Source of the DNA: Sambucus nigra
Taxonomy: Eukaryota; Streptophyta; Magnoliopsida; Dipsacales; Adoxaceae
Length of the DNA: 64,000 nucleotides
Assembly: GCA_949130495.1 (NCBI GenBank)
Contig: OX422214.1
Coordinates: 252,716,187 to 252,780,186, forward strand
Direction of reading: 5' to 3'
Positions 45,290-57,423 of this stretch are shown piece by piece. Numbering within the stretch: the first letter of the stretch is position 1; every line of letters begins with the position of its first letter. The translations under genes and the position numbers were made by a program. Below the pieces are notes generated by a model. It searched no databases. It was not told where the DNA came from and worked only from the letters and a program-made list of their open reading frames with translations.

Positions 45290-45505
45290 ATGGGTGGTGA
45301 CCCAACTAAAAGGAATAACGTGCTGAGATGTGCGTTCCATAAGGATGGCAGTCACCAAACTGAGAATTGCAAAGCTTTAAAGTCACATTTGGAGGAGTTA
45401 GTTCAAGCAGGGCACCTCAACGAGTATATCAAGAATAAAATAAATAAAGTCGCAGCCAATGGTGACCAAAAGTCAAACAACATTATCGACGATGATACAA
45501 GATAA
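45290..45505 (+). pseudogene. gag: Tat gag zinc-knuckle-like segment
   Basis: It contains CAFHKDGSHQTENCKALKSH, which corresponds to the Cys/His motif at the end of Tat gag, followed by LEELVQAGHLNEYI. It is in the same frame as the protease segment downstream, separated by stops. Confidence 0.65.
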
Positions 45506-45676
45506 AAGTTTGTAGTAATCCATGGGGCATAAGACCTTAAAGAGATCTAGGGAAACGTCATTCGAATGGAACTCAAGAAGGTGAGTACTGTGATGGAAGC
45601 TTTTTAAATTAACCCTGCCAAGTCCCAAGAAGGAAAGCATTGGAGACTAGAAGACGTTGAATACACCAAGCACATC

Positions 45677-46156
45677 GTGTTCACCGAAGAAGATTTAGTT
45701 GGGGTAAGAACCCTACATCATGACGCATTGGTGATCACACTCAGAATTGTCAATTGGGATGTTGGCAAGCTACTTGTGGACCAGGGGAGTTCATCCAAAG
45801 TGATGTACCTGGAACTGTTCCATAAATTAAAGCTGAATATCACTGACCTCAAAGAGTCCACCATTCCGCTGGTCGACTTTTCAGGGAGGATCATGATGTT
45901 GCTAGGGAAGATAACCTTATCGGTCAGGGCAGGGAACAAATCAAAGATAATTGAGTTTTTAGTGGTGGAAATTGTGTCCCCATACCATACTATTTAGGGA
46001 AGAGGTTGGCTCCATGCCATGAAGGTCGTACCATTAACCTACCATCAAAAGATGAAGTGCATTACTGATCGGGGCGTGGTTAAAATCCGTGGCGACCAGG
46101 CTACATCTAGGAAGAGCTTTCTTAAAGCCATTTGCCCAAAGAAAGAAAAAGAATAA
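45677..46156 (+). pseudogene. pol: Tat protease
   Basis: A pepsin-like retroviral-type protease domain: HHDALVITLRIVNWDVGKLL leads to VDQGSSSKVM, where the family has Asp-Asn-Gly-Ser-Ser. The catalytic Asp is present. After FLVVEIVSPYHTI there is a TAG, then the frame continues through WLHAMKVVPLTYHQ and GDQATSRKSF. It links gag to RT. Confidence 0.7.
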
Positions 46157-46235
46157 GAAGACAGAGAATGCTCAAGAGGGAGCCCGGTAGGGGGATTTAA
46201 CTTCCAAATATCAACTATGGTATGGCAGACCAGGG

Positions 46236-47066
46236 GTGGAAGAGACCAGGATCCACCCCACAGATAGGGTAATTAAAAACTTGGAAGAAGTTATAGCTGA
46301 TGACAACGTGACTGAAAGGAAGTTTCTAATCGGTGTTGTTCTCGCCGATCAAGTGAAGAAAGAGTTAGTTTCATTTCTCAAGAGAAACTTGGATGTTTTT
46401 TCTTGGGAACCGTACGAGTTACTAGAGATCGACCCTAGTGTGGATTGCCATTACTTGCACATCGATCCAAAATTCAACACGATCACTCAAAAGGCTCATC
46501 GAACAGCCCCCGAGAAGGCTAAGGAAGTGGAGAAAGAAGTGGGGAAGTTACTGGATACAGGATCCATCAGGGAGGTTCAGTTCCTTAAATAGTTATCTAA
46601 CCCAATGGTGGTACCCAAGAGCAATGGAAGTTGAAGGTTTTGTATCGATTTCACTGACCTCAATAGGGCATGTCCCAAAGACAGCTTCCCTCTCCCAAAG
46701 ATACATCAGTTGGTCGACACTACAGCGACGCACGAAAGGATGAGTTTCCTAAACACCTATTCTGGCTACCATAAGATACCTTTATTTAGGACTGACCAGG
46801 ATAAAATCTCCTTTATAACCCCCATTGGCTTATACTATTACAAGGTTATGCTCTTTGGTCTCCAGAATGAAGGAGCAACTTATCAAAGGTTGGTCACCAG
46901 GATGTTCAGCAAACAGATAGGAGAAACAATGGAGGTATACATCCATGATATGCTAGCTAAGGACAAGAATAATACCGACCACCTTCCAGATTTAACGACA
47001 AACTTTGAGATCCTCAGGAAGTATCAGATGAATCTTAATGTAAGTGAGTGTTCATTCGGTGTCTAG
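46236..47066 (+). pseudogene. pol: Tat reverse transcriptase
   Basis: RT with DFTDLNRACPKDSFPLPKIHQLVD, YSGYHKIP and FITPIGLYYYKVMLFGLQ motifs. The catalytic YVDD-type motif reads YIHD (codon CAT at 46944-46946), which removes one metal-binding Asp. Two Trp positions upstream (near 46590 and 46635) are stop codons, as expected from TGG to TAG and TGA. A frameshift near 47066 separates RT from its connection domain. Confidence 0.8.
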
Positions 47067-47614
47067 TCAGGAAAATTCTTAGGCTATTTAGTCAAAAAGA
47101 GGAATTGAGGTCAACCCAGATCAGATCGATGCAATCGCTAGAGTCCAGTCTCCTCATATGTTGAGATATGTTCAAAAGATTACTGGGATTCTCGTGGCAC
47201 TCAATCTCTTCATCTTCAAGCCTTTGGAACGCTGTCGACTATTCTTTCAGCTTTTAAAAAGGGTGAAGTCTTCATATGGGACGATGACTATTCGCGATAT
47301 CTAGAAGAAATAAGTCCTACCTTAACAATCCACCCCTACTTGTAATTCCAAATGATGGAGACCCACTATACCTTTATCTTGTAGTATCAGACCATGATAT
47401 GAGCTCCTTCTTAGTGTGTGAAAAAGGAGGAGAACAGCACCCGATTTACTATTCTAGCAAGACACTGCTTAATGTTGAACAATGGTACCTGCGTCTAGAG
47501 AAGCTCACATATGTTATGGTGGTTGATTTAAGAAAGTTAAAGCACTACTTCGAAGCCCATTCCATAATCGTAATCACTTCTTACCCCCCTTATGTCCATT
47601 TTACGGAAAGCTAA
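47067..47614 (+). pseudogene. pol: Tat RNase H (RT-associated)
   Basis: Frame-shifted RT connection region followed by an open segment (47399-47614) with HPIYYSSKTLLNVEQWYLRLEK, the gypsy RNase H signature. It precedes a second RNase H, as in the Tat lineage. Confidence 0.65.
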
Positions 47615-47779
47615 CCTCTCTGGATGACTCTCAAAGTGGTCGGTTGAACTCAACAGATTCGATATCCACTTCCAGCCTAAAACGGCGATCAAAGGATAGG
47701 TCTTAGAAGATTTCATTGTTGAGTTCATAGGAGACCAGATAATGAGCAGTCAACAACACAGGAAGCACAGCCTAAGGAT

Positions 47780-48154
47780 TTGACCCTGTACGTTGATGGA
47801 GCCTCCGATTCCAAGGGGGCATGAGTAGGTATTGTGTTGGTCACTCTAGAGAATACAGTGATCGAGTAGTGAATCAGATTGTGATTTAAAGCCTCCAATA
47901 ATGAAGATGAGTATGAAGAGCTAATTGCTGGCCTACGCAAAGCCCAACTATTAGGGGCAAAGCGCCTTCGTGTATTCGGTGAATCCAAATTGGTCTCCAA
48001 GTAGGTAAACGGAGATTTTAATGCCAAAGATGATAGGATGGCAGGCTACCTCACTATCATAAGAGGACTCATGGTTGTATTTGAGTAGGTAGATATTCAA
48101 TAGTTCCCTCGAGGATAAAATAGTCATGTTGATGCTTTAGCAGCAGTAAGCTAA
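47780..48154 (+). pseudogene. pol: Tat archaeal-type second RNase H
   Basis: In one frame (125 codons with several stops) it reads LTLYVDGASDSKGA, then FKASNNEDEYEELIAGLRKA and later DALAAVS before TAA. These are the motifs of the extra RNase H of Tat elements: Asp in YVDG, Glu in NNEDEYEE and the terminal Asp. Stops fall mainly at Trp or Gln positions. Confidence 0.75.
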
Positions 48155-48267
48155 CAATTGACTTTGACCTGAGGAGTACTATTCAGATAAAATTCTTGGC
48201 ACATCCTAGTATCGACCAGGCAGTCGTAGCCGAGCAAGTCCTACTCACAAATAAGGGCCCAAGTTAG

Positions 48268-49503
48268 ATGGATGCTATCATCAATTATCTACAAAGTGAT
48301 ATACTGCCAAACGATAAGTGGTCAGACCATCAGGTTAGGGTCAGGGTTGCTCATTTCAACCTCAACCCTGAAGGGATGCTTTATAAGAAATCATTTATAG
48401 GCCCCTACCTCCAGTGCATTCACCCACAAGATGCCGAACAAGTACGTAGTGAGCTTTATGGGAGAATTTGTGGGAGTCACATAGGAGGGAGACCATTATC
48501 CTTTCTTGCGATTAAGGAAGGATATTGGTGGCCTTGCATGTAGAAGGACACAAGTGCCTATGTTTGTAAATGTGAAAAGTGTCAGAACCACTCACTTATG
48601 GTTCACCAGTCTGCCAGTGACCTAAAATACCTGACCATCCCATGGCCTTTCATTCAATGGGAATTAGATATTATGGAACCACTACCTACCACATCTGGAA
48701 ATTGTAAGTATCTGCTAGTCAGAACAGATTTCTTCACCAAATAAGTAGAGGCCGAACCACTGGCAAACATTTGAGATTCTGATATGATAAGGTTCATATG
48801 GACGAACATCATAACTCACGTTGGGATACCAAGTGCTATCATCACTGATAACGATACACAATTTATAAGTGGTTTCTTTCAAGCTTTTTGTGATGAGCAC
48901 GACATCAAGCACTACTTCAGTTCTGTGGCATATCCCTAAAGTAATGGGCAATCAGATGACTCTAATAAAACCATGCTCGATGGATTGAGAAAGAAATCGG
49001 AAAGAGACAAGGGTGCCTGGGTGGATGAGCTCCCTCATGTTCTATGGGCTTATTGTACCACACCCAGGAAATTGACCGAGGAAACACCCTTCGCACTCGC
49101 TTACGGAATGGAAGTTGTAATCCCTATAGAAGCAGGCCTCCTTACTATAAGAACAACTTTGGTTGACCAAGGCCTCAATGATAGTGCACTATGCACTAAG
49201 CTTAACCTAAAAGATGAGCGACGAGAGCTGGATGTGATCAAGTTGGCCTCCTACCAATAGAAACTAGCGAAACAGTACAATAAGAGGGTCAACCCAAGGA
49301 AGTTTCTAATAGGGGACTATGTCCTAAGGGAAGTCCTCGACAGTGCTGTAAATCCATCGGATGGAAAATTGGGATCGAATTAGGAAGGACCCTTTAGAGT
49401 AATCGGAGACGATCTTCAAGGAGCATATCACTTGGAAACGTTAGAGGGCAGGGAGATACCAAGAACATGGAACACAACCAATCTCAAGAAGTTCTACTTT
49501 TAG
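48268..49503 (+). pseudogene. pol: Tat integrase
   Basis: A single frame from 48268 to the natural stop near 49503, broken only by nonsense codons (near 48541, 48742, 48775, 48938, 49258 and 49381). The zinc-binding domain (HIGGRPLSFLAIKEGYWWPCM, KCQNH), core (VRTDFFTK, ITDNDTQF) and C-terminal domain (PRTWNTTNLKKFYF) are present. The third catalytic position reads NGQSDDSN, Asp where the family has Glu. There is no frameshift. Confidence 0.8.
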
Positions 49504-50485
49504 ATCTGCTTCTTTATCTTTTATTAGTACATTTAGTTTAAGAAAAAAATTATTTTCAAACTTGTGTCTCCCATTAGATAATGTTTCACTAATAAAGGTT
49601 GGTTGGCCCCTCTATTCTAATTTTTTAAATTGCTGGTTAACTTATCTTGATTACATCTTATTAATTTTCACCTTTTTCAATGATAACTCCTCCACACATA
49701 TCTAAATGCCTGAGGAACAGGGTTTGTAGTAGTTATGACAAGTCAGGTATAAGAACTTTGAATTACTACCACTCTCAAGTCCTTATTGCAAGCACAAGAG
49801 GCCTCATGAGTTGCTCCGGCAACAACAAAATCCCTACAAGGTATCCTTAGGCAACAAAGCCAACTCAGGTTGGTTGCTAACTTCGGTTGGTCAAAAAAAA
49901 CATACTCGGGTTAACTTCCCACCAACCAGGTACATTCTTGTCATCATCTTACTTAGGCCTAAGGGAGTGTGACGACACGACTTAAAAGGTAAAGTGGATG
50001 TAATGATATTCCTAAGGCACATTAGACTCGAAGAATGTTCAAACATATAAAATATATAAGACTAATACTTTAATATCATTGAGTCGGCTGAAAAACCCAA
50101 AATAATTAAAACTGAGTAAACCTAAGGCCCAAGATTGGTCAATCAGTATTGTTTGGTCGGCAGAGATATCAAGTAAACTATGAAAAGGCAGGATTAACAC
50201 ATGTTTAGTCAACATATGCTCAAAACATGAGAACAGATCAATAAAATTATATAAGGTTATAATTACATCAAAGACCAAAAATACCTAAGGACCAAAAGTG
50301 GCTCGAGACGACGAGCAAGATACTCTGCTACAATTTCTCTCTGACCATTATCTGGTTTTGGGATGAGATCTTATACATCTTCATTGAGGTCATGATCCAA
50401 AAGTTAGGAAGGAATTGCATCAGTCGAAATCCGCTCATCATCTTTCGAGAAGGGGTTATGGCAATAGGCTGCACACTCATTTTTT
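49504..50485. other. Tat spacer between integrase and antisense ORF
   Basis: No gene is supported on either strand. The short open frames at 50039 and elsewhere have no recognisable motif. Confidence 0.5.
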
Positions 50486-52713
50486 TTATTTATACCACAG
50501 TTTGGATTCTCTGGGATCTTTCACCTCCTTGAGGAAACTTAGCCATCCTTGACTAAAGGTAACATATTTTACCTCCTTGAGATTTATTGGGGCATCTACC
50601 CAAATAGCATTGTATCCCTCTTTACAGGATTCTCGAGGTCCTATCTTGAATGCATACCTCAGATTTTTGACATTTTCTTTAAGCACAGCCATAAATGCTT
50701 TTAAACTAGTAACCTCCTTCCTCAGAGCATCATTTTTGAACTGAAGGACTTCACCCACTTAGTCAACCTCATCCCTCTCTAAGAGTTTGTCCCTCGTGGA
50801 ATTTACTCTTCTTGTACGGAGACACCTATCTCCTCCATCTCATGAAGATCATCTTTCAGCTTGGCAATCACCTCAGTCTGATTCTTATAATGCTCATTCA
50901 TTGACCTTATGGACTTACAAAATCTTTACAAAGGCTTTATAAGCCTTCGAGCTAATATTTGGTCCAAGAATCTCCCCCAAATGGGAATTAGGAGGAATAT
51001 AGCTACCTAAATCAACAGACTACAAACGACACACACCAGACCAGAAGCAAAGCATTAGCACATAGAGAATCAATCGAGCACATGCATAAAAGAAGAAGTT
51101 TTATTCTCATTCATCATGAAAAGGAAGACAAAGTCCAATACATTAAATTCCCTAAAATAATTACAAACTGGCAAAAAGGAGATCATACAAGGAAAAGATA
51201 AAATCCTAGTCTACCAGCCTTAATTAGTCACCTGATCATCATCAACAATGGCATTTACCTTTTTGATGACCAGTTGTTCCTTAACAACACCATTAATTAT
51301 ACCAACCTCGACAGGAACGATCTCAATATAACCAGCAGCTATGTCGCCATCTTGTTCATCCTCCTCAAAAGGATCAGGATCAAGAGAATGAAGTTTAAAG
51401 AGCTCAGAATCGGTAGGAGTTCTAGCATCCTTCAAACCTTGACCCCATCCCTTATTGAAGGATACCTTGCACCCGTAGACCAATTAACGCTCAGCATCAT
51501 CATATGCTTTATAAAAGCCTTAGAAGTAGCTCGTGTTTTTTTTTCTTGGGGAAGCTCACCCTCCAGTTTGACAACCTTATCGAATAAGGCCTTATTGGCC
51601 TCTGCCATCTTAGTTTTCTTAATAATCACCACCTTCTGAGTAGACCCAAGTGCGTTATAGGCCTTTGTCATTTTTTCCTTCTGACACTCCCACACTTGGC
51701 AAGCATCAGCAAAGGCCTGCTTCTAAGCTTGCAGAGCATCCTTCAGCTCTTGCTCTTTCCTAGAGCTACTAGCTTGGATGTCCAAAAGAGTGGTAAAATT
51801 AGATAGCATATTCACATAGAAGAAAATAACAGTGAATTAGTACAATAACACGAAGAATAAAGATAAATAAACAGCGAAAAAGACTTACCAAGGCCATCCC
51901 TTGCGCTGTCTTGAGGGCGAGATGGGTTGATCCCAGCCTAGAAGAGCGCTCGCGATCAGCAACAAGCACTGCCCTATTCAATAGGTCAGGGGTAAGAGAA
52001 GGTTCATTGCCCACGCTAGCCCCCTTCAAGGCTTGGGAAAGAATGGACCCCAGAGGACTGCAAGATAAACTTCCTCTTGGTCTCCACTCTCTCCTCTTCT
52101 TTCCTCTTTTCCTTTTCTCTTTGCTTCTTTTTCTCTCACCTTTTCTCCTCTTCCTCTATTTTCTTCTCTTTTTCTTTCCCTTTATCTTTCTCTTTCCTTT
52201 TATCATATGGGCTAGAACCATTGTCCTTAGGGGAACCAGTTGTAGATTTCTTCAGAGATAGTATCCAATTAGATAAGACCATATGGCCATCATCCTCAGG
52301 GAGCTTCAATTTTCTCCTCTTAATCAGAGGGTCCATATATTTTTCTCCTTCTTCTTCTTTTTCTTATTCTCCTACTTATACTTCTCATCCATCTTCCTCT
52401 TCATTTTCTCCCCCCTCTTCTTCTTCTGAGATTTCTTCTTCAACGACTAGCTCAGAAGGACCAACCTCAGGAGCTCTCAAATCAGGAACCTCATCAACAT
52501 GGCAAGCAATAAAGATGGTTGTAGTATTTTTATACTCTAATAGACAAGCTGATAACCTGGAATGCTCATCGCTAGGTAGCCTCTCTTTGATGTTCCAAGC
52601 CTTTACTAGCTCATCAATATTAATCTCACTAATGCCAGACTCAAGATTCCTTGCACGAGCTGTAAAATGGAGGAATAAAGGACAACTATTAGAAGACAAA
52701 AAGAAGAAGAAAA
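50486..52713 (-). pseudogene. Tat antisense ORF, C-terminal part (coiled coil)
   Basis: Minus-strand remnants of the extra ORF that Tat/Retand elements carry in reverse orientation. Pieces include a serine/acid-rich segment (52385-52699, EEEISEEEEGGENEEEDG), a Lys/Glu coiled coil (51432-51695), and two segments with similar endings (SFNKGWGQGLKDA at 51220-51483, TFSQGWLSFLKEVKD at 50486-50758). Shifts and stops separate them. At 52713 the ORF is interrupted by an inverted solo LTR and resumes at 55561. Confidence 0.6.
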
Positions 52714-55560
52714 TGTGACACCCCGCCTAATCAAATACCGGGTGATCAGTCCTATATCAAATTAAACAGTAATCTCATCTGGTTCATTCTTAGCATCACT
52801 GTCGAAACTTTTAAAACCTTACTAACCACCTAGTATTCAAAAAGCTGATGTCAAATTTTATCTTTTAATTAAACCAACATATATACAAAAATATAAACTA
52901 AACCATTCACACCATCCGGAACTGACACAAACTGAATAATTAATAAAAGACTTGTTGAATAATCCATCGGCTAAAATCCCAATTTAAATAAATATCCCAT
53001 AATAAATAAAATAAACTGAATCTGAAAGTAACTGGGCAACATGCCCTACAGGAACTATGACTGAGAATAAATCCCTAATTTAGGAACAAAGGATGAAGTG
53101 TATAATCCAAACTCCTGCTAACATCCACATGTGCGGCAGTTGCGTGTCCCTGGAATAGATATCAAGTCTGGCGTCCCTGTGGCTGGACACCTAAAAGGTT
53201 TTAAAAATATTTTTATAGCAAGGGTTAGAACCCAAAACATTTTGAAAATATTTAGCAAGTGAATTAAAATGCAGCAATTTAAAATGCATGAATGCTCTTC
53301 ATATTTAGGTTAGTGTCGCACTCACTTGAGATACTTCGCACCCCTCATCTAGAGTGTGCACCTAACGTTCTATACTTAGCCCACCCAGTTGTACTACCCA
53401 AGCTAACTAGACTATAGTAATAAACTGAACTTATCTCCACGTCTAAGTTCCCGTACCGCCCATACAGTACATCATTTTATTAACATCTCTCATATGTTAA
53501 TTAATTCTCATGTAACATTTGACATATGTTAACTTTTCATATTTATAATTAAGTCTCACTACTTAATTTATACAACAATTCTCATATGTTATCTCTTAAC
53601 CTTCATAATTAAGTATCGCCACTTAATTTACTTTAGATATTCTCGATCTATCTTTAGTTTGTTAATTAAGTCTCTCTCTACTTAATTTACCTTATTAGAT
53701 ATCCACGATCTAATACCTACTATTTCACACAAGTAGAGTTAATTAACTTTATAGCCTACTAACTCACATAAGTAGCTTATCCATACGGTACATATATATT
53801 TCACAAAAAATATATATACTATAAATGCATGCTTCACCGAAATGTCCCCGTATCACACATTAAAGGCTATTAGTTCGGAATGTCCCATCGAACATGGTTC
53901 GAAATGTCTCATCAAACATGGTTCGGAATGTCTCCTCAAACTTGGCTCGAAATGTCTCATCGAGCATAGTTCAGAATGTCTCACCGAACATGGTTTGGAA
54001 TCTCATCGAACCTAGCTCGGAATGTCTCATCGAGTTAGTCAATCATATCTCATGCAGGTACAGTATAGGTATTCACTCCACCTATTACCAACACAGTAGG
54101 TATACACACAACCTACCTATCATATTATCGTATGTATTGTATATCTCTCTCATACTCACCGTACTTATTCTTTTACGACTTATCGCATTATCGTATTTAT
54201 TTGAGCATTCGCCCAATTCTAAGGGACCTAGTTACCCCTTCATTTATTTCAGTAGTTAATCTATCTCTAACCTACGGTTACATTAAAGTAGTGCCACCCA
54301 AACACGATATCTCGACACATTCACTCGGCCCGTAAATAATACCTTAAAGATTTTAACCCAAAAAGCATTCACCTTTGTGTCGCACATATTTTCCACCCTC
54401 CTAGTCCCAATTATCTCTCCTCGGATTACTAGGAATAAGTCACCCTATTTATTTATCCTAAAATAAATAAGCTAGAAAAAAAATTTAAATTTTTCTCCCA
54501 TAAATAAACAAACTGTCGGAACTGTCCAAAAATTTGGACCGTTGATCAATCGATTGAATAGGTCCCCTTCTTCTCCGCCCACTGTTTCCTCCATTAACGA
54601 ATTTTCCAAGGTTTTAAAACTATGAACTTCCAACCTTAATTAATCATTCCAACATATATTAACACCTAAACATATTATCATCAATCTCTAACCATTTTGG
54701 CATCATCGATTTCTAAGAATCATCAACAATTTTACAACAGCTTCCTACGGTTCCATCACATTCGTAACCTAAAAATTGATTTCATAATTCGACTTAATTT
54801 GTCCCCACTACTGGGTTTCTGCTATAGATTATCATCTCCAATAACACTGAATACTTCTAAGATATTAATTCAACTATTACATCACACAACATGTTCAATT
54901 TCATAAAAAAAATGATTTCATACGAAAACCCACCCAAAATCGAATTCGATTTTACACATCACCATAATATGAATTGGTTATCACAAAATTACAATTATAG
55001 AAAATTAACCACTTTCCTTAGGGTTCGTAGTCTCATATTTCCTTTGGTGTAGATGAAATTTGATGAAGAACACACCACTTTGTTCTTGTTTTGGCTCCCC
55101 GAGAGATCCCCAATTGATCCCTCTACCTTGTTCTCAACTTTTAGGATTATAGTTGTGTTAACTACTGTTAAATACACTTACAATTAGGTTTATAAATCCA
55201 AATCCCGTTTTTAGGCTTATGGGCCAAGCCCAAATTATCCGAACACCCCCGTGTGGGCCCGATTATGCCTAAAAATGCTCCGACACCCAATTACTACCCC
55301 CAGGTACTCTTTTTCGACTATCTCGACCTCTTCAGAGTCAACCATGTATTCAGAATTGTCATCCTGAATACTTTATAATATCCTCAAATTTTTTACCTCA
55401 AAATGTGACACAACAATAATCTGAATAATTAAATTTAAATAATTCCTCCAATTCAAATAAACTTTCCAAATTATAAATTTAAATTTCTCCAATTTAAATC
55501 AAATTTTATTTCTCCCAAAAATGATTAAATTCTCAGTTCTCGGGATTACGGAGTGTTACA
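52714..55560 (-). mobile_element. Chromovirus solo LTR, inverted
   Basis: Begins TGTGACACCCCGCC and ends GAGTGTTACA on the plus strand, the inverse of the TGTAAC...TGTCACA family. It is flanked by the 5-bp duplication GAAAA (52709-52713 and 55561-55565). Length 2847 bp, equal to the 5' LTR of the chromovirus at 56161. It contains no internal chromovirus sequence. Confidence 0.9.
53870..54036. repeat. 24-bp tandem repeat with TTCGAA-type core
   Basis: About seven imperfect copies of GGTTCGAAATGTCTCATCGA followed by ACAT, inside the inverted solo LTR. The open frame over it (53894-54259) is a repeat artefact encoding an octapeptide-like pattern. Confidence 0.8.
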
Positions 55561-56132
55561 GAAAATGAAGACCAAATGATACAATAATAAGATAAAAAGT
55601 AGCGACCAATGCGCTCCTCTCCATAGCCAAAAATTATTGGGCCCCTTTGCCTCTCACCCGTGCGAATAGGAAGACGTTGCCAATTTCTCGAAATAAAACC
55701 TTGGCCCCAGTAATACTTGTGCGAGTATGGAAGATTTACCACCAAGACTAAATAAGTCTTCCTGATCTTTAAGTAAATAAGACCCTCACCTGTTCTCGAC
55801 CATACATAATAGCAACAGATTTCGACAAGACCCAATTTTGTGTCATACAGGGTATTAATTCAATGAACTGCATTCACTATTTTCCATGCATTGGGGGAAC
55901 ATTGGGCAGGAACTAGTTCAAAGTATATGAAGAATTTAACGAAAAGAGGGTTTGGGGGAAAACTCAACCCCCCCCCCCCCCCCCCCCCGGGTTACCAGAA
56001 GAGTAAGAATCTAGTGCCCCCTTCAATGTCATGCACATTTCTAGGTAAGGGAGCACAATCGATTTCTACCCAATCAGGAATATTGTACTTCTTCCTAAAT
56101 TCTTCTGTTGATTTATTATCAAGCTTTGTCAT
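55561..56132 (-). pseudogene. Tat antisense ORF, N-terminal part (putative gypsy-type transposon domain)
   Basis: From the Met at 56132 the frame MTKLDNKSTEEFRKKYNIPD runs to a TAA at 55992-55994. After a 21-C tract a shifted frame continues with NPLFVKFFIYFELVPAQCSP and NAWKIVNAV, then VVNLPYSHKYYWGQGFI and GQ. This is the pattern of the putative gypsy-type transposon domain (PF04195 type) at the N-terminus of Tat antisense ORFs. The role of this protein in the element is unknown. The frame leads directly into the solo LTR insertion at 55560. The chromovirus begins 28 bases upstream of the start codon. Confidence 0.65.
55968..55988. repeat. Homopolymer of 21 C
   Basis: An uninterrupted C21 tract on the plus strand inside the antisense ORF. 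It coincides with a frame change in that ORF. Confidence 0.9.
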
Positions 56133-56860
56133 GATCACACAAGAACCCTAGCTACAGTTGTGTAATACCCCGTATTATTTTAAAGATTTTATTTTAATAA
56201 TGGGACTGGGATTAATTAATTTAAATGGAGAGAAAATTTATTTATAATTATTCCGGATTTAAATTTAAGTAATTACTAGCGTGACAAGAGTTAGTATTTA
56301 TTGGTGATAATTATGTTGAATATTACTTAGCGAGTAAAGTAATATAATTGTGCAAATATATTAAAGTAGTCGTGAGTGAAAAATATGACAGTTCTAGAAA
56401 TTAAGTCGGCATGCGCGTGTCAGTCGTGTCGGGACTAAATTAATGGAATAAAAAGTAAAATATTTATAAGTCACACATATAGTCATTTCAAGTGCGCCGT
56501 TGAGTCCGGAAGGGTCGAGATAGTCAGAAAAGTCTACCCGGGGGCTTAGTTTGGGTTCTGGGACAGTTTTAGGCCGAACTGGCACCCCGGAATGGTATTT
56601 TGGTAAATTGTATTTTAGGGGTAAATTAAAGGACGAAAATTAGAGAAATAAAATATCTCCTATGTGGGTTAGATTAGGTTATCTTCCATGAGAGAAAAGT
56701 TAGACACAGAGAGAGACCCAAAAGAGAGAAAGAAGAAGAAAAATATAAGGAAAAGACACCACAAGTGCACCTCTTCCACCACCATGACCATCATCGCGTA
56801 GATCGGAGAATGAGGGTCGCAACTGTACCAAAAAAATCAAAGGATCATACCAAATTTCGT

Positions 56861-56870
56861 AAGGCAAGTA
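56861..56870 (+). promoter_or_regulatory. GC-type splice donor candidate
   Basis: AAGGCAAGTA fits the consensus of plant GC-AG introns (AG|GCAAGT). The same motif is conserved at 32232 and, inverted, at 27659 in other LTR copies. An acceptor candidate stands directly before the gag start at 59148-59149. Confidence 0.45.
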
Positions 56871-57300
56871 TTTAAATCTTTCTCTTTTAGCATTAAATGT
56901 AGTCAGGTTACTGTAGGAGATGAACCCCCCTTAAATTGCATATGATTTGATGAAGAATTTATGATTAAATGATATATTAGGGTTAAATTGATATCAAGTG
57001 GAATGGTTCTGGTAATTTGAAGATTAACTACGAATTTATGTTGATATTTGTGGAGTAAATCTGGGATTAAAAAGGGTTAATTGAAAATCTTATGAACTAG
57101 GGTTTATGAATCTAAAATTTGGGGATTTTTGGTTTGTGGATTAATTAATCATGAATTGATGTGTTTAAGATGTTAGAAATCTTTATTTTATATGGTAAAT
57201 TGAGTTGGAATTGAATGGAAGGAGTTTGGGACTGATTCATATAGGTTTTAGGACTGTTCATTGAGGTAAAACGTAGTAGGTGCAGGTTGGGAACGAAATT

Positions 57301-57423
57301 GCTCAATCTCGTTCAAACGAGATGCAGCCTGGTTCGAACAAAAACCTCTGTCGCGCGATATATCATTCTAACGACATGCTATCTTTTTCAAATGAGATAG
57401 CTCCTGGTTTGAACGACAGCGCC
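57301..57423. promoter_or_regulatory. TTCGAAC cassette in chromovirus LTR
   Basis: This contains TCTCGTTCAAACGAGA, GGTTCGAAC, TGTCGCGCGATAT, AACGACATGCTATCT and AAATGAGATAGC. These blocks also occur in copia A LTRs. It lies downstream of the splice donor candidate rather than before a TATA box. Confidence 0.5.

Larger units (their letters stand above)
43459..56160 (+). mobile_element. Tat/Retand-type Ty3/gypsy element (decayed, interrupted)
   Basis: Plus-strand order is gag, protease, RT, RNase H, second (archaeal-type) RNase H, integrase, then a reverse-strand ORF. A second RNase H and an antisense ORF beyond pol are hallmarks of the Tat lineage. It is interrupted by an inverted solo LTR (52714-55560) and cut at 56160 by a chromovirus. 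The 3' LTR would lie beyond the chromovirus and outside the window. Every domain has stops or frameshifts. Confidence 0.8.

Noticed and set aside
52077..52718. Ser/Phe-rich 213-residue plus-strand ORF
   Set aside because: It is the complement of the acidic, Lys/Glu-rich antisense ORF of the Tat element. Its composition (Ser, Phe, Leu runs) is that of a shadow frame.
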